Notes: generated from the sequence alone by a model not told the origin. 64,000 nt of DNA from Sindora glabra (GCA_020226215.1 CM035234.1:12924713-12988712); one strand, 5' to 3'. Shown: positions 32,890 to 46,017, counted from the first letter of the stretch. Made by a program: numbers and translations.

Positions 32890-35290
32890 GAAGATAAACA
32901 ATATTTTATTTATTTAATATTAAATATAAGGAGTTTGAAAAAGGTAAATTTTTTTAAAAAAAGGTAAATTTTTTTTAAAAAAAATTACCTTCCTCTATTA
33001 CTATAATTTTAAATATTATTTTTTATTATAAATATAAATAACATCTTACTCCTATATCAATATATATGCAAATAGTTTTTTATACACATATTTCTTTTAT
33101 AAAACAAATAAAGCGTAAGTTGAGTTAAAATTTTGCTCACACTAATTTGTTTCAATTTGTAACCTTGATTTTACATCTTTTTTATTTTTAATTTGTCCTT
33201 ATACTTATTAATTTAAAGATTTTTTACTACAATTATTCAACATACTAACATCTTTAGACTAAATAATACATGGAGACAAAATAACAAAAATGCCCTTGCA
33301 ATTATTAATTGAATCATGTCGTTTTTTTCTCACAAAGCTTGGTGTTATTCTTTTTCTCTCGTGAGTCTTTATCGTAAAATAAAGAAATTTAAATTTTACA
33401 GTTTACTTTTTGTTTTTTGTGTTACACAGTACAGTTTACTTATTTTTATTTTCATTTCCTTCACCGTTTAAATGATTAATAGAATAAATTTTAGAAAGTT
33501 AAATATTAAATAATCTCTTAAAGTTAAGCTACTATTATCATTTGTTGTAAAACTCAAATTTATTTATTTTAGAATTAAAAGAAAATTTTATAATGAAAAT
33601 TAATTTTTAATATTTTAAATTTTATTTTTTAATATTATGTTTATCTTTTTAATTTAAAAATTAATTTTTATTTTGAATTTACTATTTATTTATTCTTATC
33701 ATTTTATAATTTTTACTATTTATCACCTCTGTCATATTTTTAATTGTATTTTGCCTCACCAACTTTAAAAATTTAAAAATCAAAATTTAAACCATACAAA
33801 ATTTAAAATTGACATTCATTATTTATTTAATTAATTGTTTTATTAAATTATGCACTTTTTAAATAAGTTTCTAAAGTAAGGAATCATATTATTATTGTAT
33901 ATTTATTTATCACATCATTTTTTTCATATAACTTTAGAGTTCAACTTCAAGTATTTAATTAAAATTATTTATATCTAATTTAAATTTTACTAATTGTATA
34001 ATATAAAAATAATATGCTTGACAAGATAAATCAATGAACAATAATATTATGATTTTTATTTAAAAAAGTTATAAAAAATTACATAATTTAATGAAAAAAT
34101 TAATTAAGCAAGAAATGAATCTTAATTCAAAATTATTAAAAAGAACAAAATTTAATCAGAAAAATATTAAAAGTATCTTACGATTTTTCCGTTAAAATTT
34201 ATCCCAACAAATAGCTGTAAGTGAACAAGTGTCGCTAGGATATGTCTGCAACTTGGTTGCAGCGAAACCTTTTCTCATGAAAATTACGATACAAGTGTCA
34301 TGAATTAAATATTTATACTATAAATTAGTAGGGATATTTTTTTATCCCTTATTATGAAGTATTATTCTTATAATTCATCACATATCAATTTGCTATTTTT
34401 TAATGAAAAATTAATTTTTTATTTCTTCTCTACCTAAAAGATAAATTATAAAATAAATAAATAATTTTCTTACATTTATTAAGTTTTATTTCGTACAATA
34501 AATAAGTTAACTTATGAATTATTAATATAGTTAATAAAGTTATCAGCTAGTTTTTAGAGATATTTCTTATACTAAGTTATTGAAAAAAAATAAACTCTAT
34601 TTTAATAAATTATTTAAAATAACTTATAACTTATAAGTTATTATCTCTTTAAATTTTTTTAAATCTACCTTTATTTTTTTATTAATTTATAATCCATATA
34701 TTTTATAATATAAATATCAATTTTTTCATAAAATATAATTAATTTAATATCCTAATTTTAAATTATAAATATATAAAAATATATATGTAAATAAATAATA
34801 TCATAAAATATAATTAATTATACTTTAAGTAATTATAATTTTATTATGGATAATAAAATAAAAATTATATAAATAAATATATAAATTTATAAAATATAAT
34901 TAATTAAATATTAAATATTATACTTTTATTTTAAATTTCTTAATTACATTAATATAATTTAATTTTTAAATAAATATAAATTATTTTAATTATATATATA
35001 TATATCTATTAATATATTTATTTACATCATTTTATAATTTTAATTATTTTAATAATTAATTTTATAAAATACTTTTTAAACAATCAAGTAATTTATCAAT
35101 TATCAGTTATCAATTAACTTATTAGTTATTTATACGAAATAGAACCTTAATCACCAATAATAAGCAATAAATGTAAAATTATTGATTACTCATTTCATTT
35201 ATCCATCTAATATTAAATTAATTTTTAATAAAAATTTGAATTTAAAATTTTATTTTAATTAAAATTCACAACTACTGATTTATTTTGTTC
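32890..35290. other. AT-rich intergenic sequence
   Basis: No gene. Two copies of ggtaaattttttt lie at 32942-32990. A short balanced patch at 34195-34300 has no recognised content. Confidence 0.65.
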
Positions 35291-35299
35291 TCATAAAAA

Positions 35300-35595
35300 T
35301 CTTTTTAGATTGTATTCATATTTTACCATATTTCTCTCTTTACTTTTAATCACTTCAAAACTATTATTTTATTTAAGAAAAGAGTTTTTATCTTTATTTT
35401 TAATATTTGTAAGTTCACAATTATTTAATTATTTCATTATCATAAAAATTATTTTATTTTAATAAAAAACTTTTCAAATTATATTTAAGTTCTTTTTTCT
35501 CTCTTCACTTTCAATCAGTTCAAAGCCACTATCTTTTTTGAAATGAGAGTTTCTATCTTCATTTTTAATATCTATAAGTATTCTCTCTTATTATG
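35300..35595. repeat. Diverged tandem duplication, period about 165 bp
   Basis: tctctctttacttttaatcacttc at 35333 recurs as tctctcttcactttcaatcagttc at 35498, with flanking similarity on both sides (agagtttttatctttatttttaatat versus agagtttctatcttcatttttaatat). Confidence 0.7.
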
Positions 35596-35599
35596 AGTG

Positions 35600-36590
35600 C
35601 TTTATTTCATAGATTTTTGCTTTTCAATAAAAAATTATAACTTAATTGGTTCTCATTAGTTTAGTGATTTTTATGTATAAAATTGTAAAAGCATATTTTT
35701 TTATATAGTTTATTTCATTAGATAAATTATTGGACTATTTTATACTATTTAATAGGAAAAATATAATTTTCAAGGAAATTATAGAGGGAGAGGAACTATC
35801 ATATAAACATATAAATTATCAATTATAAAATTTATAAATTTTTAGTTGATAATATATATAGATGATTTTTTATTATCTTAAATTTATATGAAAATATTGA
35901 AATTAACAAATGCAATATTTTCTATTTTAATTTGAAAGTTAATTTATCTTTTTTTTAATCTAATTTTATTTAAATATTTTTTATTTTTTTATCTCCATTT
36001 AATTTAATTTAATTTTTTATTTTTATTTTCATCTTATTTTAAGTCCAATTTAAAATTTATAAATTTTTATTTATAATATTTTTTCTTTATTCTCATTAAA
36101 TAAAAATCACTTTTTGTTCCTATAAACAAATGAATTATCCCACTTATATTCATCTATCAAATAATATATGTCATTAAATATATTAATAGTTTATTTTTAT
36201 TTATTGGATTCTCATTATAATAATTACAAATTTATTTTTTATATCATAATTTATTTAATTTTTTATTATTATATTTCTAAATAATTATATTATTTCTCTC
36301 ATATTTTTTTTCTTCTTTGTATTGTTAATATGTTTTTTATAAATTTTGACTAAGGGGTAAATCAATTCTTTTTCTAAAGGTTGTTACCCACTACACACTT
36401 TTTATTTGTTTACTATTTTATATTTTTAATATAATTATACTTTAGAAAAGAAAACTTATTATAATACAACTTTTAAAAAATACTAAATATGAGTCAATCA
36501 TTGGAGTTTTCTAACCAAAAGTTACTTTTCTCTTCCATGTGAATTAAAAAAATGTAAAATATTTGATATCAAAATATTAAGTTTTAGTCA
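35600..36590. other. AT-rich intergenic sequence, no gene seen
   Basis: Low-complexity A/T sequence with stops in all frames. No repeats with clear ends were found. Confidence 0.65.
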
Positions 36591-36599
36591 ATTTGTATG

Positions 36600-37345
36600 T
36601 CATAATTTGTGGATTTTAATTTATTACTTTCAAAAGTTCATTTTATGTTGTAACATGAAAAATAAAAATTTATTACCATTACAAAAAAATTCATTTTTAT
36701 TATAAATTATGTTATTAAACATTAATATTAATAATAATTATTATTTTTAAAAAATAATATATAATTAATATAATGTTTGAATTCAAAATTAATTTTTTAA
36801 TAAAATAAATTCAAAATCAATTATCTATTTGAACATTGAACAAAATAAGTCGAAAGATGACCATTTTCCTTCCTTAAAAATTTTTCTTTTATTAGATATC
36901 TTTTCTTTCAAATATCTTAGAGAAATGACTCTTCTTTTTTTAGAGTTGTTGGTTATATATTAATCAATTTTTATCTAATTCTCTTTATAAACAATTAATA
37001 TATAATTATGATATTGTATTATTAAAATAAACATTCATTCATAATATGAAATTACTAGTTTAAAAAATTTGTCTTACGTTGTAACATGATAAATAACAAA
37101 TATATCATCATTAAAAAATTATTTTATTTTAAATTATGTCATTAAATATTAATATTAATAATAATTATTATATTAAAAAATAATATATAATCAATGCAAT
37201 ATTTGAATTTAAAATTATTTACTTACTTTAATTTTATGTAAAATTAGTAGAAAAATAACTTTTCTTAAAGTTATTAACTATACATTAATAAAAAATTTAT
37301 CTAATTCTCTATATAAATAACTAATATATAATTATAATATTATAT
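36600..37345. repeat. Diverged tandem duplication, period about 431 bp
   Basis: gttgtaacatgaaaaataa (36647) recurs as gttgtaacatgataaataac (37078). The downstream taatattaataataattattat and the later ttatctaattctct…aattatgatattgtattattaaaat blocks recur in the same order. The second copy is shorter. Confidence 0.7.
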
Positions 37346-37580
37346 TATTAAAATGTATATTTATTGCACACGTGATTAGTTAGTTTTATAGTATCGGTTG
37401 TATCTAAAAACTTCGAATAATAAGAGGAAGCTGGAAAAACACAAAAAGTAGGCACAGAAAGGTTAATTTCAATACAATCGTTCTTCAGTATTAAGAATAA
37501 AATACCATTTAAAAAAATAAAATTATCTATATTTTCTAACATTTATTCTTGTTTCATTCTATTTTTTAATAATAAATATG

Positions 37581-38434
<854 letters not shown>

Positions 38435-38729
38435 TTTGATAGTGTTCAAAATAATTAATTCTTAATTAATTTGAATATATAATAATTATAATTTTTATTA
38501 TTTTTAAAAATAATTATTTATTAAAAATAATTAGTGTAAAAAAATTTAATATGAAAAAATTGTAATTAAATAATAAATTATTTTTTATAATTTATTTTTT
38601 AATTATAATCTTTTTCTCATTAAAATTTTTTATACCAATTATCTTAAAAAAATAATAATTATGAAAAATCATTTCATTAATTTAAAATTAATTAATAAGC
38701 ATCTATTTTAATCACTATATCAAGCAAAC
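38435..38729. mobile_element. Foldback MITE, about 290 bp
   Basis: Nearly the whole stretch is one inverted repeat. aattagtgtaaaaaaatttaatatg (38529 on) pairs with the reverse complement of 38620-38645 (aattggtataaaaaattttaatgag). The outer arms also pair (tttgatagtgttcaaaata at 38435 with ttgatatagtgattaaaata read on the minus strand from 38723). The centre is near 38583. No coding sequence. The superfamily is uncertain because no clear target duplication was seen. Confidence 0.65.
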
Positions 38730-38995
38730 TATTAATTCCTCCCCATCCCTCTCGTTCAATTCGATCATAGTTGCTCCCAGCCCATCAGAAATACTCTTAA
38801 TTGCTCCCATCCATCGCAAAAGCTCTTGGGTGCTCCCAAAAACTCTTGACTTCTCCCACCCCTTTGGTTCAATTCAATCACAGAAATGCGAGTTCGTCAC
38901 TGCCCACAGAAGTGCGTGAACGTCACGGCCAATGAAAATCAATTCGCCGCCGTCATTGGATAGAAATTGATCGCTGAAGGGCCCTTGGGGGGGGG
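38730..38995. repeat. Copy 1 of a dispersed C-rich repeat
   Basis: A less AT-rich block with repeated tgctccca words. Its end, gccaatgaaaatcaattcgccgccgtcattggatagaa (38929-38965), recurs as gccaatgaaaatcgattcgcccccgtcactgtatagaa at about 39620-39656. It ends in a run of ten G. No open frame is convincing. Confidence 0.6.
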
Positions 38996-39539
38996 GTATG
39001 AAGTATCCTTCACAACTTTTATCTCTTTTACGAAATTTTAAATATAATAAAAATAAAAATTTTAGATTAACATCAAATATTATTGTATTACTAAATGTTA
39101 ATTTCTTTTACTCCTCTTTCTATATATAAAAAATTCATTCTATACGTGGAGAATATTCAATTTAGATAGTATATGATATCATATGAGGATATTGTATCCT
39201 TAAAGATCATGAATTCAATTTTAATATTTTACATATATATATATATATTTAATATTAGTAATTTATTCATTTTTATTAATAAATATTAAATAATCTCATA
39301 AAAGTGCCAAAAATATAATTTCAAAAATTGTAAACTTAATTTTGAACCGTCAATTTTATAGATGGACGATTTTTTGGATGAACTTCAAGTGCAATAAAAT
39401 TCTACCTTTTTTCGCCGCATGATTTTGGGTCGATTTTTATCTCCATTTTGAATTGTAAACTAGGATGGTTTCCCCACCTCCTGACACAGAAATTTCCCAG
39501 CCTTCACATTCTACTTCCGTCTCTAATAACTTTTAGTCC
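38996..39539. other. AT-rich spacer
   Basis: No gene. Contains a short (TA) tract at about 39228-39248. Confidence 0.6.
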
Positions 39540-39690
39540 ACTTTTCATTCCTCCCCCCATCACAAGATTCAATCCTCCTCTTAATCACAAATTGCACAAC
39601 TTTGCGTGATCATCACCCGCCAATGAAAATCGATTCGCCCCCGTCACTGTATAGAACCTGTTCACTGACGGGAACACTCCTATTTTGTCT
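39540..39690. repeat. Copy 2 of the dispersed C-rich repeat
   Basis: It matches 38730-38985 in its last 75 bp, and more loosely in the cattcctcccccc / caattcaatc stretch upstream. The two copies are in the same orientation, about 690 bp apart. Confidence 0.55.
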
Positions 39691-40250
39691 GGTTTCTAAA
39701 TGTGGCCGATAACTACGTTTACTTTTTTATGAATACAAAATTTTAAGTTCCAAAACTATGCACGCAAAGCCCCTAAACAAGTGCCACGGGCAACGTCAAA
39801 GGTGTCTGCAATAACTTTTATTTTTGCACATGTCTCCTGAGTTGCGCATTCGCTTCAGATTTGATCCGGTCTACTGGCATTTCTATAAAAATTAATAAAT
39901 ACAAGAAGCCATTGTGGATTTCTAATTGGTTTTCCCTTAACTCACATCCAGACCGACCTCACACGTAGTTGCCTTTTCAAACCGGAGAAATTTGTGGAGC
40001 CCATTTACATATTAACGCACCTATACATCATCAAATTAAAAGTTAATATTTCATTATGTAATATGTTTTAAAATATTATTAATTTAACATATAATTAAAT
40101 CTGGTAATGTAATATGATAGCGTGTTGCACTTTTCCGTTCAAATTTTCTAAAGCACGAACAATCCCTCAACAACTAATGACCACCAAAAAAAAACAATTC
40201 CCTCAACAACTTTAACTTGGGTTCGGGTTCGACACTAAGTTCTCTCCCAC
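39691..40250. other. Upstream intergenic region of the YLAYK gene
   Basis: Mixed composition, with less AT-rich patches at 39760-39890 and 39940-40020. No coding gene. It may hold distal regulatory sequence for the gene downstream. Confidence 0.4.
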
Positions 40251-40733
40251 TTGTCTACCTCCAACCTTCACCCTCTAACTCCAATGTGGACATATGCCCA
40301 AAGTGAAACTAGGTTTAAAGTTGCGTACAAATCGAAATGCAGGCGTTTCCTCCTCAAACTGTGTAGCATAAAACCCAGCGAGAGAGTCTCTATATATATG
40401 AATTTTTATACTCAGAGGCAGAGTTCATTTCTGAACTCACATTCAAGTCACTAATTGGGACCCATAGTCCTGTTTCACCACTTAGTACTCACCGGTTCCT
40501 TTTCTTTGTCCTTTCCATTCTTCTCGGAGTGTGCACCGCTTACAAATCGAAACAACATTCCATGTGGTTAATTTAACGTTGCGTTCTACACTTCTCTACT
40601 TACATTGGGCTAACTTACGCTTTCTCGCTATATATACAATGCCTCTATCTTCAATACAAGCAATAACCACTTCTCTTCTCTTACTCTCTTTCTCGATTTG
40701 CATTTCTTCGTCTCAATCCATCCTTATCAAACT
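40251..40733 (+). promoter_or_regulatory. Promoter and 5' leader of the small YLAYK-repeat gene
   Basis: A TATA box (TATATATA at 40629-40636) lies 98 bp before the ATG, which fits a short C/T-rich leader (tctcttctcttactctctttctc). A second TATA-like run (ctatatatatgaa, about 40389-40401) lies further up. The segment 40388-40545 is repeated, diverged, at 43651-43795. The phrase gcaggcgtttcctcc occurs both here (40340) and inside the coding region (40770), suggesting local duplication. Confidence 0.55.
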
Positions 40734-40991
40734 ATGTCTTCCAACCTGCTGAGTTATTCAAATCCAAACGCAGGCGTTTCCTCCGAGTCTCCTCCTGCAA
40801 ATTCACCCGAAATGGTTAACAATTACCTTGCTTATAAGCCGCCTCCTTCAAGCTCGTCGGACCAACAGGCAACAACGTCTATGGCTGGCAATTACCTTGC
40901 TTATAAGTCTCCTCCTTCGAGCTCATCGGACCAGCAGGCAACAGCTGCTAGAGTTTCTGCAAAAGGTTCGGATTACCTTGCTTACAAATAA
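40734..40991 (+). CDS. Small protein with three YLAYK motifs, unidentified
   Basis: ATG at 40734 is the first in frame, with A at -3, and opens an 85-residue protein. The composition is Ser/Pro/Ala/Tyr-rich, with no signal peptide or membrane segment. YLAYK occurs at residues 31-35, 54-58 and 81-85, and the last one is the exact C-terminus. Residues 30-52 and 53-75 form a 23-residue tandem repeat (NYLAYK-PP-SSSSDQQAT), encoded by a 69-bp DNA repeat. Codon use and base content differ sharply from the AT-rich surroundings, and a TATA box and leader lie in front. A possible intron lies in the 3' UTR. I do not recognise the family. The repeated aromatic-Lys motif suggests a short linear interaction site or a processed-peptide precursor, which is speculation. 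It is the most gene-like host ORF in the window. Confidence 0.6.
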   Translation: MSSNLLSYSNPNAGVSSESPPANSPEMVNNYLAYKPPPSSSSDQQATTSMAGNYLAYKSPPSSSSDQQATAARVSAKGSDYLAYK

Positions 40992-41380
40992 ACCCAGCAA
41001 ATGACCTCCTTCATGCCACAGGTGACAATTTCTGTTTGGTTTATATTTTCGTATCCTGTTTCTGTTTTTTTGTCTATCTTTTTTAGTCTGATATATTAAA
41101 AATGGTATTTGCCCTTACCAGATCTCTTCTCAGATTTTTCTTCAATCTTGTATCTTAATTATATATTTTCCTGATCACTTAGGGAATTTTCTTGCGCAGA
41201 AAGTTATTCTTAATCCTTCCGCCTCTGCGCTTGGCCGTGCCATGGTCTTCCTGTTGTAAGCATGCAGAAGAGTAGTCCGCTGGTGATGACAACCTTGGTG
41301 TAATGTTTTGTTGTTGCTTTCATCTCATTAGTGTTGATTTTATGTTGTTCTGTCATACCCTACCGAAAACTGAAAAGAAA
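40992..41380 (+). other. Likely 3' UTR with an intron
   Basis: A GT donor (CACAG|GTGACA) at 41022 and an AG acceptor (TTGCGCAG) ending at 41199 could bound a 178-bp T-rich intron that starts 30 bp after the stop. The following stretch 41200-41370 is less AT-rich (tccgcctctgcgcttggccg…) and T/G-rich near its end, as in plant 3' UTRs. No transcript data are available. Confidence 0.4.
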
Positions 41381-42180
41381 AAAAATCAGTGTCATTATCA
41401 TCTTCTTTGCTTTAATTCATCTTGTTGAATTTGTTTGATTTCGGCCACTATAATATTATTACATTTACGTATTATTAAATTTAATTACATATTAAATTTA
41501 TTTTTTAAAATTAAATTTTATACTTTATGTAATAATATATTTACAATTAGATTTGGGGTGATGCATCGCTATACCATATAACTATTCATTTGGTTGCCGT
41601 AAAAATTCAGCTATACTATTTTAAGCGCTAATTGCAAAGATGCTACACCAGCCAGCACAAAACCTGATCTCGAACCCCTGGGCCCGCATTATCTAGCCAA
41701 TCACTCTCAATCCCGCAGTCCCTTTCTGCTCCCAGCCGAGGCAGCTTTAAGATGTCTCGGTTAGTTGGACCCTTTACCCATATATGTCCCAACATTCGCG
41801 TTGTCGCGCGTACAAATAACCACCCAACGCCGGTACAATGCCAGGTAATACTCCCTCTACTATTTTCTGCTATCACCGACTAGGTGACTACCCCAGCAAA
41901 GACAATGCCGTACACTGGCTGTTTGGGTTGCCTAGTATTCATTCTGCCATTGATTTTTAATCATCTATGTTCTATTAGGTTAGGATCACTACAATTAATT
42001 TATAAATAATTTATATACTAGTAAACAAAGGCATATTATATAAACCCATAGTTCCTTTTTCAATTTACTAATTGTGTCATATTATGCAGAAATAGAAAAA
42101 TAAAAAAAATACATGATTATATAGCAAACTTCGCTAAATTAGAGCAAAAGGGAAAAAAAAATTAGCTAGATGAAGGAGAG
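41381..42180. other. Intergenic, with a GC-richer patch at 41640-41890
   Basis: The patch allows a 77-codon minus-strand frame (41876-41643) with no recognised domain. Read on the minus strand it contains ggttcgagatc, which resembles a tRNA-type B box, but no convincing A box, clover-leaf or poly-A tail is present. I leave it unassigned. Confidence 0.35.
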
Positions 42181-43060
42181 AGAGAGTTCATCCAATCCGG
42201 TTGCAAAAGCTCCGGCCGGAAAATGAAAGACAAAACACATGCCGTAAACAATTAGGATGCGTCCCATTGGCCATAGAACTAACAGCGTGATGTGATAGGT
42301 CCTATGTATTCCGTCTGTGCTTCATCCTACTCCGAAAACGAGATGACTTTCTGGAGTATCACATTGTTGTCAAAATCTCCAAAATTCGAAAACGACACGT
42401 TCCTTCTAATGCGCGTGCAGTCTCATTCCCAAACAAACAGATGACGGCTTACAAAAGTCAATACTTTAAAAATTGGATTGGATCCGTCTCTTTAACTGGA
42501 AAAATTATAAATCAGCCACTTGATTAATTTAATCAACCTTTAAAATTGCGCTTCAAAATATTAGTGAATCAGTGATGAATCAGTTAAATTGTGCCAATAT
42601 GTTATAGTATTTACAGTTCAATTGATTAATTTTAGTTTTTAAAATAATTATTACTATTATAAAAGTAATATTATTTTTATTTGATATTATATACATATTT
42701 AAATATCTAAGTAGTCAAAAATTGGTTTATTTTTGCAAATAAAAGTCACACAATAAAAAAATTAAGTTCAGTACTAATTTTTTGTTAAAATTTAAATTAT
42801 GAATTTATAAAATTACAAAATTATTTGATAATATTTAAATATTTTTATATTTTATATATAAAAATTTAATTTTATAATAAATTAATTATTTTTAATTATT
42901 CTATATTTAAAATTTTAATTTATATTATAATTTCAATTCCAATTTAATCTAATTCTTGTTGAATCATTAAATCTTAAATTCTCCGCATTACAAAGATCGG
43001 TTGAATTTTTCTAAAACATCTATCAAAACGGCCCGCTCTTACCCTAAATAGATGCCAACA
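42181..43060. other. Intergenic sequence
   Basis: The first 300 bp are of balanced composition without a long frame (possibly decayed sequence). The rest is A/T-rich. No gene or repeat ends recognised. Confidence 0.45.
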
Positions 43061-43079
43061 GGTGCCAGAAGGATACAAT

Positions 43080-43310
43080 ACAAAGTTCGATATTCAATCA
43101 AATAGAAGTCGGCGGTGGATTTTCGCATGCTGCCAGTGCAGCGTCGTCAATGACGGTGATACCGCTTTCGGTGACGTAAGAAAGGCGTCGACCATGGCGT
43201 TAGTCGGTGGTTGTAGCGGCGGCTCCGGTCTCTGTTGCGCGCTGTGATCTGTTCCAGTCGCCGCGCGTACGAAGTCGTCTGGGGAAGTAATTTGCGGTCC
43301 CAGAAATCAC
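43080..43310 (-). pseudogene. GC-rich island with coding-like minus-strand frame
   Basis: An island of high GC stands within AT-rich DNA. On the minus strand one frame is open from just after a TGA near 43312 to a TGA near 43097, about 70 codons. It reads as a plausible protein: SPDDFVRAATGTDHSAQ, RPEPPLQPPTNAMVDAF, LTSPKAVSPSLTTLHW. The only ATG in it is internal (NAMVD). Overlapping frames (43062-43247 plus, 43446-43147 minus) are also open because GC-rich DNA has few stops. It could be an exon or remnant of a host gene. I do not recognise it. Confidence 0.25.
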
Positions 43311-43650
43311 AATACGTACATAAAATTGGGATCCAGACCAGAATGTACAGTTTTTCAAATGTGGGCCCCCCGGCTTGAAGCCGAACCTTACTAATTACGG
43401 AAAGCCTTTGAGTAGCCACAAAAGGGCTTTGAGCACTAAAGATCATTAATAAGAAAGTTAATAGTTTATAATTTTATAAAAATAAATAAAAAATAATTTT
43501 TAAATTTATAATCATTTATTTAATTTTTCATTAATGATATTAATAATATATTTTATTCGTTAAAATATAAAATGTATTTTAGAGGAAGAAAAGAGAGTGC
43601 AGGCATTAGTCAAATCCCACGTTCATTACAAATTATATTTTTTGATTATT
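43311..43650. other. Intergenic sequence, no gene seen
   Basis: Balanced composition to about 43440, then AT-rich. The only long open frame is the minus-strand one discussed for the GC island. Confidence 0.5.
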
Positions 43651-43800
43651 ATATGTGAATTTTTGGAGTAAAAAAGGCAGTGTTCTTTTCTGAACTCACG
43701 TTCGAATCTTTAATTGGGACGCATTGTACTGTTGCAGTGTTGCACCACTTAATGCTCGGCGGTTCGCTTTCTTTGTCCTTTCTGACCTCGACGAAACAAG
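43651..43800 (+). repeat. Diverged copy of the YLAYK gene's upstream region
   Basis: tttctgaactcac, taattgggac, caccactta, cggttc and ctttctttgtcctttc occur in the same order and nearly the same spacing as at 40388-40545. The copy ends before any equivalent of the TATA box or coding region. An open frame here (43680-43877) is incidental. Confidence 0.75.
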
Positions 43801-45760
43801 TACGGTTTACGAGAGATTATAATAAAAAATTTCAATTGGAAGAGCGAAGTTGCAATTTAATAGTATATTTTTATTAAAAATTAATTGATAAAAAATTATT
43901 AAGAAGAATAATTTTTTAAACATAATAAATATAAGAATTTAAATTTAATTAATTATTAATATAAATTAATCCATTATTTTTTATTTATATATTGCTATTT
44001 AAAAAATTAAAATTTTTTATTATTATTAAAAAATTTTAATTACTTATTTTTTAATAATATATCTTTCCTTATTCACTCATAACGAAAAATGAATATTTTG
44101 CATTGATAATAAATTAAATTTAAAAATTTTATATTATTAATAAATAAGAAGATAGTATAACTTATAAAAAAAGTAATATATTAACAATTGTTACTAACAA
44201 TAAAATATTTTAAAATTTTTATTGATATAATTATATAGAAATAAGTAATAATATAAAATTTATTTGTATAAAAAATAATGAAATTTAAATCTTAAATATA
44301 ATCTTAATTTCCTAAAAAAAGTATGACTAGAAATAAAAAAAATTCCTCTAACGAACGGAGGAGTATTTAATCTATAGATTATATACACAAGCCAGGTTAC
44401 AATATTTTAAAATTAATATTCTTATTTGATTCCAATTGAAATAATAAAATAGTTATCATAATAAATTTTTTGATGTGAAATCTTATAAAAAAAGTAAAAA
44501 ATAAGGAGAAACAAAATGGAAATATTAATATTACAATTATTTATTCAAATAGTATTTATTTTTTAAAAATATTTTTATATTTATTTCACATTTTAAATTT
44601 AGAAGTAAGTTTTTATGTATGCAAATTTAATGAATTGTCTATTTATATTATTAAGAAAATGGGAAATAAAAATCATAATTTTTAAAATATAAAAAGATAT
44701 TGAATTTGATGTATTATAAATATAAAATTTCTATTCTATTTATAAAAAATATTATAACAAATAGTTTTTATAATAATAAAAATATTTCAATAAATTTTAT
44801 TAATATAATAACATAAATAAATAATAATATAAAATCACTTCCATATAAAGGATCCGTATATTAATAATATTGATTATCGGAAAGTTGCGGACCAGCCAGA
44901 CTGCCAAGGGTCCCGCAATTCCAGTCTCGCATTTTGGGCTGCTAATTCACATCATTTTTATATTAAAAACTCCACATATTAATAAAATTGATTATCAAAC
45001 ATAGTCTAAAATACCCTCACAGTTTTGAAAGTCCGGATGACGTGGACTAATACTACCCATTGAATTATATGGTTGTCATCACAGCCCTCCACTTAAAAAA
45101 TAATATTTAATATTTGTTGAAAATTATCAATGAAGATAATAATTTTTTGGAATGGCAGATTGACCGCCAAAAATAGAATGTGCGGTGCCAGTGGTGTCTC
45201 AATTTTGCTAAGTGGGATTTGATGTTCCTATTTCATTTGGAAATAATTAGAATTTATATAAAAATATAATAAAATAAAAAAATAAAAATTATGCATGATT
45301 TATTAAATAATATGAATTAAAAATATGATATATGATTAAATAATTTAAATAAATTTAATATTTATTATATTTTAAATATTTTTATATAAAATATGTTATA
45401 TAGACAATATTCAAAGATATATGTGTTGCAAATAATAAAAGTGATAAAATTAAGTAATTTAAAAATTATAAATAGATTAAAATATTATATAAAAAAGATG
45501 ATTATAATATATTATTAATGTAATGATATATTAATATATTATTAAATTTAATTATTAATTTATTATTATATAATATATTAAAATTAATTTTCTACAAAAA
45601 TATATTTAATGTATAATAAAATTTAATAATATATTAATACATAATCTGTCCAAAAAGAACTCAACAAGTTCAGAATTAAAAAAGTAACGAGAAAAAAATT
45701 AAGAAAAAAATGACTCATTTAAAAAATTAATATAATATAATAATAACTCAATAACCGGTA
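43801..45760. other. AT-rich intergenic sequence
   Basis: No gene. Short balanced patches at 44878-44945 and 45010-45230 have no long open frame. The remainder is A/T low complexity. Confidence 0.65.
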
Positions 45761-46017
45761 ACAAACAACCGCTGTATAAACATTATGAATTATATATTAA
45801 TTTTTGAATGAGTCATACAAGGCGATATGAGATGGCAGCAAAAGCGACCGTACAAGGCGACAAAGCCAGGAGTAGCCGATATTGTTGAAGGTTGGCGCCG
45901 ACCATACACGGCAAACAAATTGCACCTGAATCTAGTCAGAAGCCAACTTTGGAAAATGTAAGGATTATTTATTATTTTATTGCAAGTGAAGCAAAATATT
46001 TAAAGGCTTCCAGTCGG

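Noticed and set aside
41640..41890. Possible tRNA-derived SINE (B-box-like ggttcgagatc on the minus strand)
   Set aside because: No convincing A box at the right distance, no clover-leaf, no poly-A tail and no second copy in the window.
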